From Spirochaetales bacterium (lineage in GTDB: Bacteria > Spirochaetota > Spirochaetia > Sphaerochaetales > Sphaerochaetaceae): 40,581 bases of DNA. The DNA lies in the NCBI GenBank assembly GCA_022788185.1, contig JALEVV010000079.1, positions 1 through 40,581 on the forward strand, written 5' to 3'. A model generated the notes under the pieces. It did no database searches. It was not told where the DNA came from and saw only the letters and a list, made by a program, of their open reading frames with translations. The position numbers were made by a program, and so were the translations under genes. Positions 5,010-13,127 of this stretch are shown piece after piece. Each line of letters begins with the position of its first letter. Within the stretch, counting starts at the first letter, position 1.

Positions 5010-7403
5010 ATGGAAGGCGTCAGGATCCACGCACTCGAAGGCGCAATGCTCTCCTCTCCGGAAGGATTTGCAAAGCTGCTTAAGGTGCATGCTTCCTCTC
5101 AGGAAGAGAGTCAGGTGTACGTTATCTCTCCCATCCATGAAGGGCCGCTGAGCTTCCAGGAGCTACTGGACAGCGCAAAGCGGAAGGATGAGATACTGTG
5201 GTCACTTCTCGAGCAGTCCCAGCTCTCATGGCTGGAGCTCTCCGCTCAGTTATCGATCAGGGATGAGCTTGTTTCCTCCCTCATCAGGAAGGGCTTTGAG
5301 GACATGGAGGACATCCTCCGTTCCGTCTGGCTCCTGGCGGATGTATCGGAGTCCACCGCAAAGTACTTTGCTTCCATTACCAGTTATTATCTTGCACTCA
5401 TCGCTTCGGCCCACTTCAATTCCAGCTCGATCACGGCATCACTTCTGACTGCCGGTAAGGCTGTCAGGCAGAGAAGCTTCCCCACGGGTGCAACTTTTGT
5501 CTACGGAGACCTCATTCTGCCGAAAATCAAGGTGCATGACAGGGAAGGGGAGAGCGAATACACCGCATCCCTCTGCGCCGTTAACACCGGTGCCGCCCTT
5601 ACCTTCTGGAACATGAAATCCCTCTTATGCACTGCAAGGAAGAAGGACATTCCTTCCGCAAAGGTCATCGAGAGGCTTACCTATGCCGAGGCAACGGAAC
5701 TGAGCTTCTTCGGGGCCCCGATCGTGCATCCCCACTATTTCATTCCGGCTCAGAGCCAGGGTATTCCCATTGAGCTTAAGTTCTGGGGTGACATTGCCGC
5801 AGCGGGCACGATGATCACGGACAGGAAGAGCCTGCAGGACAGAAGATTCCCGATCAAGGCATTCTCCGTAATGCGCGGCATTTCGATAATCAACATCGAA
5901 GGTGCCGGTATGTCCGGTATCCCCGGTATTTCATCCCGTCTCTTCACGGCGCTCCGCCGTGAGGACATCAGTGTCATCCTCATCAGCCAGGCCTCAAGTG
6001 AGTACTCGATCTGTTTCGCAGTACCCACAGCCCAGGTGACAAAGGCGGCCGCCTGTGCCCGCTATGAGTTTGAAAGCGAGCTTGAAAGCCACCAGATCGG
6101 ATCCATCAGTGCCGTGAGCAACATGGCAATCCTTGCCGCAGTAGGTGAGGTGATGAGCGGACAGATCGGTGTTTCCGGTAAGTTCTTCTCAGCCCTTGCA
6201 AAGGCTGGCGTCAACATCACCGCGATCGCACAGGGCTCCTCGGAGCGCAACATCAGTGCGGTAATCAGGGAGAGCGACTCCATAAGGGCCCTGTCCCAGG
6301 TCCATGCCTCCTTCTTCCTTTCGGCACAGACACTCTCGATCGGTCTCTTCGGACCCGGTAACATCGGTGCCACCTTCCTGAATCAGCTGGCAGCGGAGCG
6401 CGACAGGCTCATGGCCCAGTTCGGTCTCGATATAAGGATCCGAGCAATCGCATCCTCATCCAGGATGCTGTTAAGCGAGGAAGGAGTTGACCTTTCCCGC
6501 TGGAAGGAGCTCTTTGACGTGGCAGGACAGAGCTACGACCTTGATAAGTTCCTCGCCCATGTGGGCTCGGAGTACTATCCGCACTCCGTGCTCATAGACT
6601 GCACCACCAGCCAGGATCTGGCCGGAAGGTATGCCTCATTCCTGGAGCGCTTCCACGTCATCACTCCCAACAAGAAGGCCGCAACCGGCTCCTACAGCTA
6701 CTACAGGGAGATGTTCGATGTCTGCAGGCGCAGTGGAAAGAGATTCCTGTATGAGACCACTGTCGGTGCGGGACTTCCCGTCATCAACACCCTCAACGAC
6801 CTTATCCAGACAGGTGATGAGGTTAAGAAGATCGAGGGCATGCTCTCCGGTACGCTCTCCTGGCTCTTCAATACCTATGACGGTACCGTACCCTTCTCTC
6901 AGCTGGTTCTTAAGGCCAAGGAAATGGGTTATACCGAACCCGATCCCCGTGATGACCTTTCCGGTATGGACGTGGCAAGAAAGACCGTAATTCTGGCCCG
7001 TGAAATCGGTCTGGACGTGGAGCTTTCAAGCCTCAACATCACCTCCCTTGTCCCCGACACTCTCAAGGATGCTTCCCGTGAGGAGTTCCTCACCAGGCTT
7101 GGCGAGATGGATGATGAGATCTACAGAAAGTACAGCGAGGCAAAGGCCAGGGGCGAGGTCATCAGGTATGTGGGCCGCGTCGACAACGGCAAGTGCTCCG
7201 TATCCCTGGAATCCTTCGGTGCATCCCACCCCTTTGCCGGTGCCAGGGGAACCGACAACGTCATCACATTCGTCACATCCCGTTATGTTGAGGACCAGCC
7301 ACTGGTCATCAAGGGACCCGGTGCAGGCCGTGAGGTCACTGCAGGCGGTGTTTTCGCAGATCTCTTAAGGCTCGCAATCTATCTCGGTGCGGGCATTCTC
7401 TGA
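5010..7403 (+). CDS. Homoserine dehydrogenase fused to a degenerate aspartokinase domain
   Basis: The 797-residue protein aligns along its length with E. coli ThrA, but its kinase part looks inactive. HALEGAML stands where the KFGGTSV motif should be, there is no GE motif near residue 150, and the region equivalent to GRNGSDY and TDVDGVYTADPR is unrecognisable (HDREGESEY, LTFWNMKSLL). Two ACT domains follow (about 283-350 and 365-435) and are well conserved (SSEYSICFAVP, GSSERNISAV). The dehydrogenase half is intact: GLFGPGNIG nucleotide loop near 445, TPNKKA near 552, TVGAGLPVI and YTEPDPRDDLSGMD near 645. It should reduce aspartate semialdehyde to homoserine under threonine control. GGAGG (4997-5001) supports ATG 5010. 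It overlaps or abuts thrC. Confidence 0.93.
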   Translation: MEGVRIHALEGAMLSSPEGFAKLLKVHASSQEESQVYVISPIHEGPLSFQELLDSAKRKDEILWSLLEQSQLSWLELSAQLSIRDELVSSLIRKGFEDMEDILRSVWLLADVSESTAKYFASITSYYLALIASAHFNSSSITASLLTAGKAVRQRSFPTGATFVYGDLILPKIKVHDREGESEYTASLCAVNTGAALTFWNMKSLLCTARKKDIPSAKVIERLTYAEATELSFFGAPIVHPHYFIPAQSQGIPIELKFWGDIAAAGTMITDRKSLQDRRFPIKAFSVMRGISIINIEGAGMSGIPGISSRLFTALRREDISVILISQASSEYSICFAVPTAQVTKAAACARYEFESELESHQIGSISAVSNMAILAAVGEVMSGQIGVSGKFFSALAKAGVNITAIAQGSSERNISAVIRESDSIRALSQVHASFFLSAQTLSIGLFGPGNIGATFLNQLAAERDRLMAQFGLDIRIRAIASSSRMLLSEEGVDLSRWKELFDVAGQSYDLDKFLAHVGSEYYPHSVLIDCTTSQDLAGRYASFLERFHVITPNKKAATGSYSYYREMFDVCRRSGKRFLYETTVGAGLPVINTLNDLIQTGDEVKKIEGMLSGTLSWLFNTYDGTVPFSQLVLKAKEMGYTEPDPRDDLSGMDVARKTVILAREIGLDVELSSLNITSLVPDTLKDASREEFLTRLGEMDDEIYRKYSEAKARGEVIRYVGRVDNGKCSVSLESFGASHPFAGARGTDNVITFVTSRYVEDQPLVIKGPGAGREVTAGGVFADLLRLAIYLGAGIL

Positions 7404-7414
7404 TGGAGGAAAAT

Positions 7415-8671
7415 ATGTACTATTATTCCACACGTGATAAGGAGAGGGCAGTGAAGCTCTCGGCATCCCAGGCCATCCTCAAGGGCCTGGCCGCAGACGG
7501 GGGACTCTTCGTCCCCTCGGTCCTTCCCGCACTCTCCGATAAGGTCAGCCTCTCCCTTTCCTATGCGGACTTTGCCGCGGAAGTGCTGAAGCCCTTCTTC
7601 GAGGGTGATGAGCTTTACGATGAGCTTGCCGACATCTGCCGCGGAGCCTTCAGCTTCCCTGTGGTTCTCAATGAGCTTAAGGATGTTTCCGTGCTTGAAC
7701 TCTTCCACGGTCCCACGTCCGCCTTCAAGGACTTCGGCGCCCGCTTCCTGGCCTTCTCCATGGAGAAGCTCCTTGTGAGAAAGGGTGAGAAGCTGTGCAT
7801 CCTCGTCGCAACGAGCGGTGACACCGGCGGAGCAGTCGCTTCCGCCTTCCATAAGAGACAGAACCTCTCAGTCAAGGTTCTCTTCCCCAAGGGAAGGGTT
7901 GCCGAGAGACAGAGAAGACAGCTTACCTGCTGGGATGACAACATCTCATCCTTCGAGGTCAGGGGCTCCTTCGATGACTGTCAGAGAATGGTGAAAAGCG
8001 CCTTCGTCGATCCATCCCTCTCAGGCCTTTCCAGCGCCAACTCCATTAACCTGGGACGTCTGCTTCCCCAGATGGTCTACTATGTGTATGCCTCAATGCT
8101 CTATAAGGAAAGAACCGGTAAGGAACCCGTGATAATCATTCCTTCCGGCAATGTGGGTAACTGCACGGGTGCCTACTGGGCAAAGGCCATCGGAGCCCCG
8201 ATTAAGAGAATCGTCCTTGCGGTCAACGCAAACACCACAATCCCCGAGTACCTGGAAAGCGGTGAGTACAAGCCCCGCGACAGTGTCAGGACCCTTGCCA
8301 ACGCAATGGATGTGGGTGCTCCTTCCAATATGGAGCGTCTATTCAGCCTCTTCCCGAGCTATGAGGAGATGAAGGAAAATGTCTCAGCCTGGTCAGTAAG
8401 CGATGAGGAAATCAAGAAGACCATCGTTGATGAGTACAGGAAGGAGGGCTACGTGCTCTGTCCGCACACCGCATGTGCCGAGCGTGTCCGCCTCGATCAC
8501 TTTGATGGCGAGCCGGTAATCATAGTGTCAACGGCCCATCCGGCCAAGTTCGATACTGTGGTTGAGCCGCTTATCGGAGCCACGGTACCGATGCCCGCAG
8601 CCCTTGCCGATCTGGTGAACCGTCCGAGCACTTTCACCGAAATCGGAACCGATTACAGAGAGCTCTTCTGA
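7415..8671 (+). CDS. thrC: Threonine synthase
   Basis: This PLP enzyme converts O-phosphohomoserine to threonine, the last step of the pathway begun by the upstream gene. The 418-residue protein starts MYYYSTRDKER. It has the PLP lysine in FHGPTSAFKDFGARF (near residue 110), the phosphate-binding ATSGDTGGAV loop, and PSGNVGNCTG. The start at ATG 7415 is set by GGAGG (7405-7409) 5 nt upstream; an earlier ATG at 7403 overlaps the preceding stop (TGATG) but has no ribosome site. No thrB (homoserine kinase) is beside it, so that step must be encoded elsewhere. Confidence 0.95.
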   Translation: MYYYSTRDKERAVKLSASQAILKGLAADGGLFVPSVLPALSDKVSLSLSYADFAAEVLKPFFEGDELYDELADICRGAFSFPVVLNELKDVSVLELFHGPTSAFKDFGARFLAFSMEKLLVRKGEKLCILVATSGDTGGAVASAFHKRQNLSVKVLFPKGRVAERQRRQLTCWDDNISSFEVRGSFDDCQRMVKSAFVDPSLSGLSSANSINLGRLLPQMVYYVYASMLYKERTGKEPVIIIPSGNVGNCTGAYWAKAIGAPIKRIVLAVNANTTIPEYLESGEYKPRDSVRTLANAMDVGAPSNMERLFSLFPSYEEMKENVSAWSVSDEEIKKTIVDEYRKEGYVLCPHTACAERVRLDHFDGEPVIIVSTAHPAKFDTVVEPLIGATVPMPAALADLVNRPSTFTEIGTDYRELF

Positions 8672-8681
8672 GCACTTCTTC

Positions 8682-8712
8682 AAAAGCCTTCACCTCAGAC
8701 GTGAAGGCTTTT
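8682..8712. terminator. Bidirectional terminator between thrC and the MATE gene
   Basis: AAAAGCCTTCAC (8682-8693) and GTGAAGGCTTTT (8701-8712) make a perfect 12-bp stem with a 7-nt loop and flanking A/T tracts, so it can stop both converging operons. The last codons of the MATE gene, including its stop at 8695-8697, lie inside the stem-loop. Confidence 0.88.
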
Positions 8713-10053
8713 CTTTTCCAGCCACTTTCCGCTTCTGTAGTAGATTATGAAGAGTGTGGAGGTAACGACCCAGGTTATCGGGTAGCATACGATGACACCT
8801 TCCACACTGCTGAAGATGGGGGCCGCAAAGGCTATCCAGAGCACACGCAGGAGACAGATTCCCAGTAAGCATATCACTGTGGGCGGAACTGCCTTGCCCG
8901 CACCCCTGATGGTTCCTGAGAGTATCTCGGTGGCAATGTATGTGATGAACGAGGGTGCGATGAGATGGAGTACCCTGAGGCCTATTTCTATGACGTTCTC
9001 ATCCCTTGTGAAGAGCATGTATGCATACCGCGCGAATACAGTGTAGATGAATGACATGATGACAGTTGCGACACCGGCAATGAGGATAGTGGTCTTGACG
9101 CCCTTTCTCACCCTGTCAAGCCTGCCTGCCCCGTAGTTCTGGCCGGTGAAGGTCGTTATCGATATACCGAAGGCATTTATCATCATCCAGTACATGCAGT
9201 CAAGCTTGCCCCAGGCCGCCCAGGCTGCGGCGGTATCGGTACCAAAGCCGTTCATGCTGGACTGGATAAGTAGGTTGCTGAGGGTGTAGAGCATGGACTG
9301 GATTCCCGAGGGAAGGCCGATGCGGAGCATCTCCCTTGTCTCCTTCCTGTCCAGAATTGTATCCCTGATCGTGTACGAAAGACCGCCCTGAAGCTTTTTC
9401 AGGAATATGAAGGTAAGCACCATTGCCTCTGTCTGGCTTATCACCGTTGCCAGGGCAGCGCCCTCAACACCCATCCTGAGGATGCCGACAAGCACGATGT
9501 CCAGCACGATGTTGGTGACACATCCCGCAATAAGGAAGTATAGGGGGTGCCTGGAGTCGCCCAGTGCCCTGAAGACACCGGTTCCCATGTTGTAGATGAT
9601 GAGTGAGGCGGAGCCTAAGTAGTATATCCTCATGTAGGAAAGGGCAAGGGGCAGGATGTCAGCGGGGGTGCTTATGATTTTAAGTGATGCTTCTGCAGTG
9701 AGAAGACCCACTACGGTTATTATCACAGAGGCGATGTATGAGAGGGCCATTGCCGTCCTTATCGCCCTTGAGCACTGTTTTTCATCCCCAGAGCCGTAGC
9801 GGTGGGAGATGACGACGGAGGCTCCCGAGGCAAGGCCCGTGAAGAAGCCGATGAGAAGATTTATTATCGTGCTTGTTCCGCCGCCGACTGCGGCAAGGGC
9901 TTCCTTGCCCAGAAACTGTCCTACTATTACCGCATCAACCGTGTTGTATAACTGCTGGAAAAAAGTTCCGAATAGGATGGGGAAGAAGAAGTACAGAATA
10001 CCCTTCCAGACCGGTCCTTCGAGGATGGTATTTCCCTTTCTGATCTCGTTCAT
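8695..10053 (-). CDS. MATE-family multidrug/cation efflux protein
   Basis: The 452-residue protein has about twelve membrane helices in two homologous halves. It begins with the MATE-typical stretch GPVWKGILYFFFPILFGTFFQQLYNTVDAVIVGQFLG, in which the P and the QxxxxxxDxxxxG pattern are family hallmarks (positions 14-49). MATE proteins export drugs or metabolites in exchange for Na+ or H+; the substrate cannot be told. The start at 10053 is supported by a sigma-70 promoter, TTATCA (10085-10090), 17 nt, TATAAT (10062-10067), whose -10 ends 8 nt before the ATG, with no Shine-Dalgarno site. It is divergent from the small Cys-rich gene and shares a repeated motif with it. Confidence 0.92.
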   Translation of the reverse strand: MNEIRKGNTILEGPVWKGILYFFFPILFGTFFQQLYNTVDAVIVGQFLGKEALAAVGGGTSTIINLLIGFFTGLASGASVVISHRYGSGDEKQCSRAIRTAMALSYIASVIITVVGLLTAEASLKIISTPADILPLALSYMRIYYLGSASLIIYNMGTGVFRALGDSRHPLYFLIAGCVTNIVLDIVLVGILRMGVEGAALATVISQTEAMVLTFIFLKKLQGGLSYTIRDTILDRKETREMLRIGLPSGIQSMLYTLSNLLIQSSMNGFGTDTAAAWAAWGKLDCMYWMMINAFGISITTFTGQNYGAGRLDRVRKGVKTTILIAGVATVIMSFIYTVFARYAYMLFTRDENVIEIGLRVLHLIAPSFITYIATEILSGTIRGAGKAVPPTVICLLGICLLRVLWIAFAAPIFSSVEGVIVCYPITWVVTSTLFIIYYRSGKWLEKKSLHV

Positions 10054-10058
10054 AGCCG

Positions 10059-10136
10059 ATGATTATAGTGAGGATGTTAAAAAATGATAAGAGGTTGCCA
10101 AACGCCTCATTTATGATTATAGTTAGGATAAACTAA
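10059..10136. promoter_or_regulatory. Divergent promoter region with a repeated putative operator
   Basis: ATGATTATAGTGAGGAT (10059-10075) and ATGATTATAGTTAGGAT (10113-10129) are direct repeats differing at one base, 54 bp apart. The first contains the -10 of the MATE gene (minus strand). The second overlaps the -10 (TATAGT, 10118-10123; -35 TTGCCA, 10095-10100) of the small Cys-rich gene. The second copy runs into the dyad GTTAG-N6-CTAAC (10122-10137). One regulator binding both sites is the simplest reading. Confidence 0.55.
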
Positions 10137-10151
10137 CATAGGAGATGACAG

Positions 10152-10328
10152 ATGGGAACAATAGTAGTACTTCTTATAGTTATCGCTCTGGTCGCATTCG
10201 CCCTGCGCGCGATGAAAAAGGGCAGTCACCACTGTTCGGGATGCCATGGATGCGGCGGTTCCTGCTGTTCGTGCGGGACTGCAGCAAAACAGAGTGCCGA
10301 TAAAATAAAGGAATGCTGCCGGAAGTGA
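10152..10328 (+). CDS. FeoB-associated Cys-rich small membrane protein
   Basis: The 58-residue protein has one N-terminal membrane helix (TIVVLLIVIALVAFAL, residues 3-18), then a short tail with nine cysteines, including CSGCHGCGGSCCSC. This is the architecture of the FeoB-associated Cys-rich membrane proteins (Pfam PF12669), usually found after feoAB for ferrous iron uptake. No feoA or feoB is present here. A GGAG site (10141-10144) supports ATG 10152. The promoter is TTGCCA-17-TATAGT. The stop codon falls in the loop of the following terminator. The metal-binding role is inferred from the cysteines. Confidence 0.82.
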   Translation: MGTIVVLLIVIALVAFALRAMKKGSHHCSGCHGCGGSCCSCGTAAKQSADKIKECCRK

Positions 10329-10340
10329 TCCGGCAGCATT
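10312..10340. terminator. Terminator after the Cys-rich gene and galactokinase
   Basis: AATGCTGCCGG (10312-10322) and CCGGCAGCATT (10330-10340) form a perfect 11-bp stem whose 7-nt loop contains the stop codon of the small Cys-rich gene. TCATTT follows on the plus strand. On the minus strand it lies just after the galactokinase stop, so it probably serves both converging genes. Confidence 0.75.
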
Positions 10341-10345
10341 TCATT

Positions 10346-11596
10346 TCAGCAGAGTCTTGTGGCGGGAAGGTGCCTGATGGCAAGGACCGTAGCCGCGCCC
10401 TCACCGAAGAGGGCATCCATCTTCGAGATATACTCGTCAAGAAGCTCATCGGGCACGTAGGCCTGAATCGTGCCTGCAAAACCGCCGCCGTGTACACGCA
10501 CGATGCCCTTGCCCTTGAGGACGAGTTCGCTTACCGCAATTCCGACCGAGAGTCCCTGCTCCTGGGGCTGGGAAGCCGCATATACGTTCTGAAGGAAGCG
10601 GAAGGATGAGTTGCCGCTTTCCTGCACGCCTTTAAGATAGGCCTCGATGTCATTTGCCTTAAGCGCTGAAAGCATGGCCTCAACCCTGAGGTTTTCCGTG
10701 AAGTAGTGATAGGCCCTGAGTACGGCCCTGTCATTGGAAAGAGCCTTCCTGAGAGCGGGAAGGGCTGCTATGAACTGGGCAAAATCAACCTCCCTCAGAA
10801 CCTTCTTTCCGAAGTAGGCGGCAACGGCCTTCATCTCGGCGGGTACTGCGGCATATTCAGGTGTGAGGTTCGCATGGTCACCCTTTGTGTCCACTATCAC
10901 GAGGCTGTAGCCGTAATCCTCGAAGTTGACGTCGATCGGGGTGAGTACCGGATTCTTATTGTCCGCAAAGTCTATTCCCACGATTCCGCCCTGGGCACAT
11001 CCGATCTGGTCCATGAGGCCTGAGGGTTTTCCGAAGTAGACGTTTTCCGCATACTGGCCGATTTTGGCAAGCTCGACGGGAGGAAGCACGTCATCATTGA
11101 AGAGACTGTTGAAGATCTCGGCGATGAGAACCTCGATAGCGGCGGAGGAGGAAAGACCTGAACCCCTCAGTACCTTTGTGGTGGTGTTGGCCTGGAAGCC
11201 GCCCGTCCTGAGACCCCTGTTAACGAATGCAGCCGCAATTCCCCTGATGAGAGAGTCTGTGGTGTTCTTCTCCTCATCCTTTATGGTAAGGTCTGAAATG
11301 TCAACGTCAACCACGGGAAAGCCTTCACTCTTAACAACGACCCTGGAGTCACTTCTAAGTGAGACGGCCGCGATTGTGTCAAGATTGATCGTACCCGCGA
11401 TGACCTTTCCGAGGTTATGGTCGGTGTGGTTTCCTGCCAGCTCTGTCCTTCCTGCAGTTGAGAAGAGCGCTATCTCCTCCTGGCTTCCGAAGAGCTCTTC
11501 ATGTGTCTTCTCCAGAGCCGCAAAGCGCTCATCCATCGCTTTCCTGTCGAAGCGTTTTCCGTATAATCCTTCATAAAGGTGACTGATATCCTTCAT
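10346..11596 (-). CDS. galK: Galactokinase
   Basis: This GHMP-family kinase phosphorylates galactose to galactose-1-phosphate in the Leloir pathway. The 416-residue protein has the signature AGRTELAGNHTDHNLG near residue 48 (usual form GRVNLIGEHTDYN), the ATP loop VLRGSGLSSSAAIEVLI near residue 145, and the third GHMP motif HGGGFAGTIQAYVP near the C-terminus. The T-E-L-A-G-N variant of motif 1 is unusual but keeps the key Arg, His and Asp. AAAGGAG 8 nt before the ATG supports the start. An extended -10 (TGATAGACT) is visible upstream. No galT or galE is adjacent. Confidence 0.9.
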   Translation of the reverse strand: MKDISHLYEGLYGKRFDRKAMDERFAALEKTHEELFGSQEEIALFSTAGRTELAGNHTDHNLGKVIAGTINLDTIAAVSLRSDSRVVVKSEGFPVVDVDISDLTIKDEEKNTTDSLIRGIAAAFVNRGLRTGGFQANTTTKVLRGSGLSSSAAIEVLIAEIFNSLFNDDVLPPVELAKIGQYAENVYFGKPSGLMDQIGCAQGGIVGIDFADNKNPVLTPIDVNFEDYGYSLVIVDTKGDHANLTPEYAAVPAEMKAVAAYFGKKVLREVDFAQFIAALPALRKALSNDRAVLRAYHYFTENLRVEAMLSALKANDIEAYLKGVQESGNSSFRFLQNVYAASQPQEQGLSVGIAVSELVLKGKGIVRVHGGGFAGTIQAYVPDELLDEYISKMDALFGEGAATVLAIRHLPATRLC

Positions 11597-11654
11597 GTGA
11601 AATCTCCTTTAGGGAAAAGTCTATCAGATTGAAGGTGAAAAGAGAATTTCTTTT

Positions 11655-12995
11655 TCACTTCCTTTTCACATATAGGTGGCCAAGAAACACCCTTATCCGG
11701 CCCTCCCTGATCAGAATGTTCACCGCTTCCCTGATCTCTGTCCTGCTGACACTCCTGAATTCCTTCATGTGGCAAAGCCTCCGTAAGAGGGAATGTCCGG
11801 TATGCAGGAAGGGGATTCTGCCCGCCTCTTTCATTATCATGTCCTCTCCCCAGGCGGGAGTGAATGTGCCGCTGCATCCGTCGCACCCGCTGCAGCTGCT
11901 GTCCATTACCTTTCCCATCAACGAAAGCAGTCTCATTCTTATGCACCCCTCATCTGAAAAGGCATGTACAAGCGGGCTCTTTGCACTGCTTCTTATTAGC
12001 GTGAACGACTCTGCGCTCTTACCGTCCCGTCCGGCCCTCCCTGATTCCTGAAGGAAGTCACTGGCCTTTTCAGGAATGTCGTAGTGCACGACGCTCCTTA
12101 TTCCGGGAGCATTCACACCCATCCCGTAAGCAACGGTCGCACAGAGTACGTGGTCTGAGGATTTGAAGAAAATCTCCTCAGCCGCTCTCCGCTCCTCAGG
12201 AGGAAGTCCCGCATGGTAGCAAAGGGTGGGAAAGTATGGGGATAGCAGTGCCGTAAGCACCTCAGCCCTGGCCCTGGAGCGGACGAACACGACAGCAGGA
12301 CGACGGTTTTCAGGTGTGAGCAGGGCTATGCAGTCCTTAACGGGAAAGAGGGATCTTACCCGGTGGTAGAAGATGTTGGGCCTGTCGGTATTGTCCCTTA
12401 TCACCTTGGGTTTTGACGTGAAAAGAAGCTCTTCAAGGCGCTTTGATGTGTAGCCGTCCAGCGTGGCGGTGAACGCCAGAACCTGCTCCGGACGGAGGAG
12501 GCGGGAAATCCGCTTGGCCTCAAGGTACGCAGGACGGAAGCTCTCTCCCCAGCTTATGACCGTATGTACTTCATCAAAGACCAGAAGGGAGACTTTCCTC
12601 GCTGAGAGGAAAGAGAGTATCAGGGGACTTAGCAGGGATTCGATATTCGTGATGATGATTCTCACTTCCCCTGACATCACACGGAGGAGGAAGTGGTTCT
12701 TATCGCTTTCCCCGGTGAGGACCTCATGGCAGATACCGTTCTTCATGAGTGAGCTGCTCTGATCCCGGATGAGGGAGAGGATGGGATATACGATGATGGT
12801 TATCCCCTCTGCGAGCACTGCAGGAAGCTGGAAGCATACGCTCTTACCTCCTCCTGTGGGGAGCACTGCCAAAAGGGAGGAGCCTCCAGTGCCGAAGTTC
12901 TTCACGACAGTTGATATTATCTCCTTCTGAAGGGGGCGGAGGGCCTTTATGCCGAATACCTCCTCTGCGGTCTTTCTGATTAATTCGTCATTCAT
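11655..12995 (-). CDS. recQ: RecQ-family ATP-dependent DNA helicase, short form
   Basis: The 446-residue protein is a 3'-5' superfamily 2 helicase. Visible motifs are Walker A (LPTGGGKSVCFQLPA, near residue 47), a DEVH box (FDEVHTVISWG) followed by the RecQ aromatic loop (SFRPAY), TATLDG, and motif VI (QESGRAGRDGK). A zinc site of the form C-x16-C-x2-C-x2-C (GCIRMRLL ... SSCSGCDGC) and a short winged-helix-like tail follow. The HRDC domain of full RecQ (about 600 aa) is absent, and the usual DEAH is DEVH. The start at 12995 has no Shine-Dalgarno site; a -10-like TATTCT lies 4 nt upstream. It stands alone between galK and ackA. Confidence 0.9.
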   Translation of the reverse strand: MNDELIRKTAEEVFGIKALRPLQKEIISTVVKNFGTGGSSLLAVLPTGGGKSVCFQLPAVLAEGITIIVYPILSLIRDQSSSLMKNGICHEVLTGESDKNHFLLRVMSGEVRIIITNIESLLSPLILSFLSARKVSLLVFDEVHTVISWGESFRPAYLEAKRISRLLRPEQVLAFTATLDGYTSKRLEELLFTSKPKVIRDNTDRPNIFYHRVRSLFPVKDCIALLTPENRRPAVVFVRSRARAEVLTALLSPYFPTLCYHAGLPPEERRAAEEIFFKSSDHVLCATVAYGMGVNAPGIRSVVHYDIPEKASDFLQESGRAGRDGKSAESFTLIRSSAKSPLVHAFSDEGCIRMRLLSLMGKVMDSSCSGCDGCSGTFTPAWGEDMIMKEAGRIPFLHTGHSLLRRLCHMKEFRSVSRTEIREAVNILIREGRIRVFLGHLYVKRK

Positions 12996-13094
12996 ATTAA
13001 GAATAAACGTAAAAGTGTCCGTTTATGCCTGAAATGAATATAATATTCCGAATTAAGAATGATGAATAGGTTTTAAGAAAAACGTAAGGGCATG

Positions 13095-13121
13095 AAAAAG
13101 CCCCAGCCGGAGCTGAGGCTT
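13095..13121 (-). terminator. Intrinsic terminator of ackA
   Basis: On the minus strand, AAGCCTCAGC and GCTGGGGCTT (plus arms 13112-13121 and 13098-13107, one mismatch, 4-nt loop) are followed by TTTTT, immediately after the ackA stop codon. Confidence 0.8.
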
Positions 13122-13127
13122 ATTGAC

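Noticed and set aside
4572-5138. 188-codon minus-strand frame across rpmB and the start of thrA
   Set aside because: It overlaps two certain genes and a terminator, and its translation has no protein-like features.
5010-7403. A frameshifted or decayed thrA pseudogene
   Set aside because: The frame is continuous over 797 codons, with normal codon use and intact ACT and dehydrogenase domains. Only the kinase motifs are lost.
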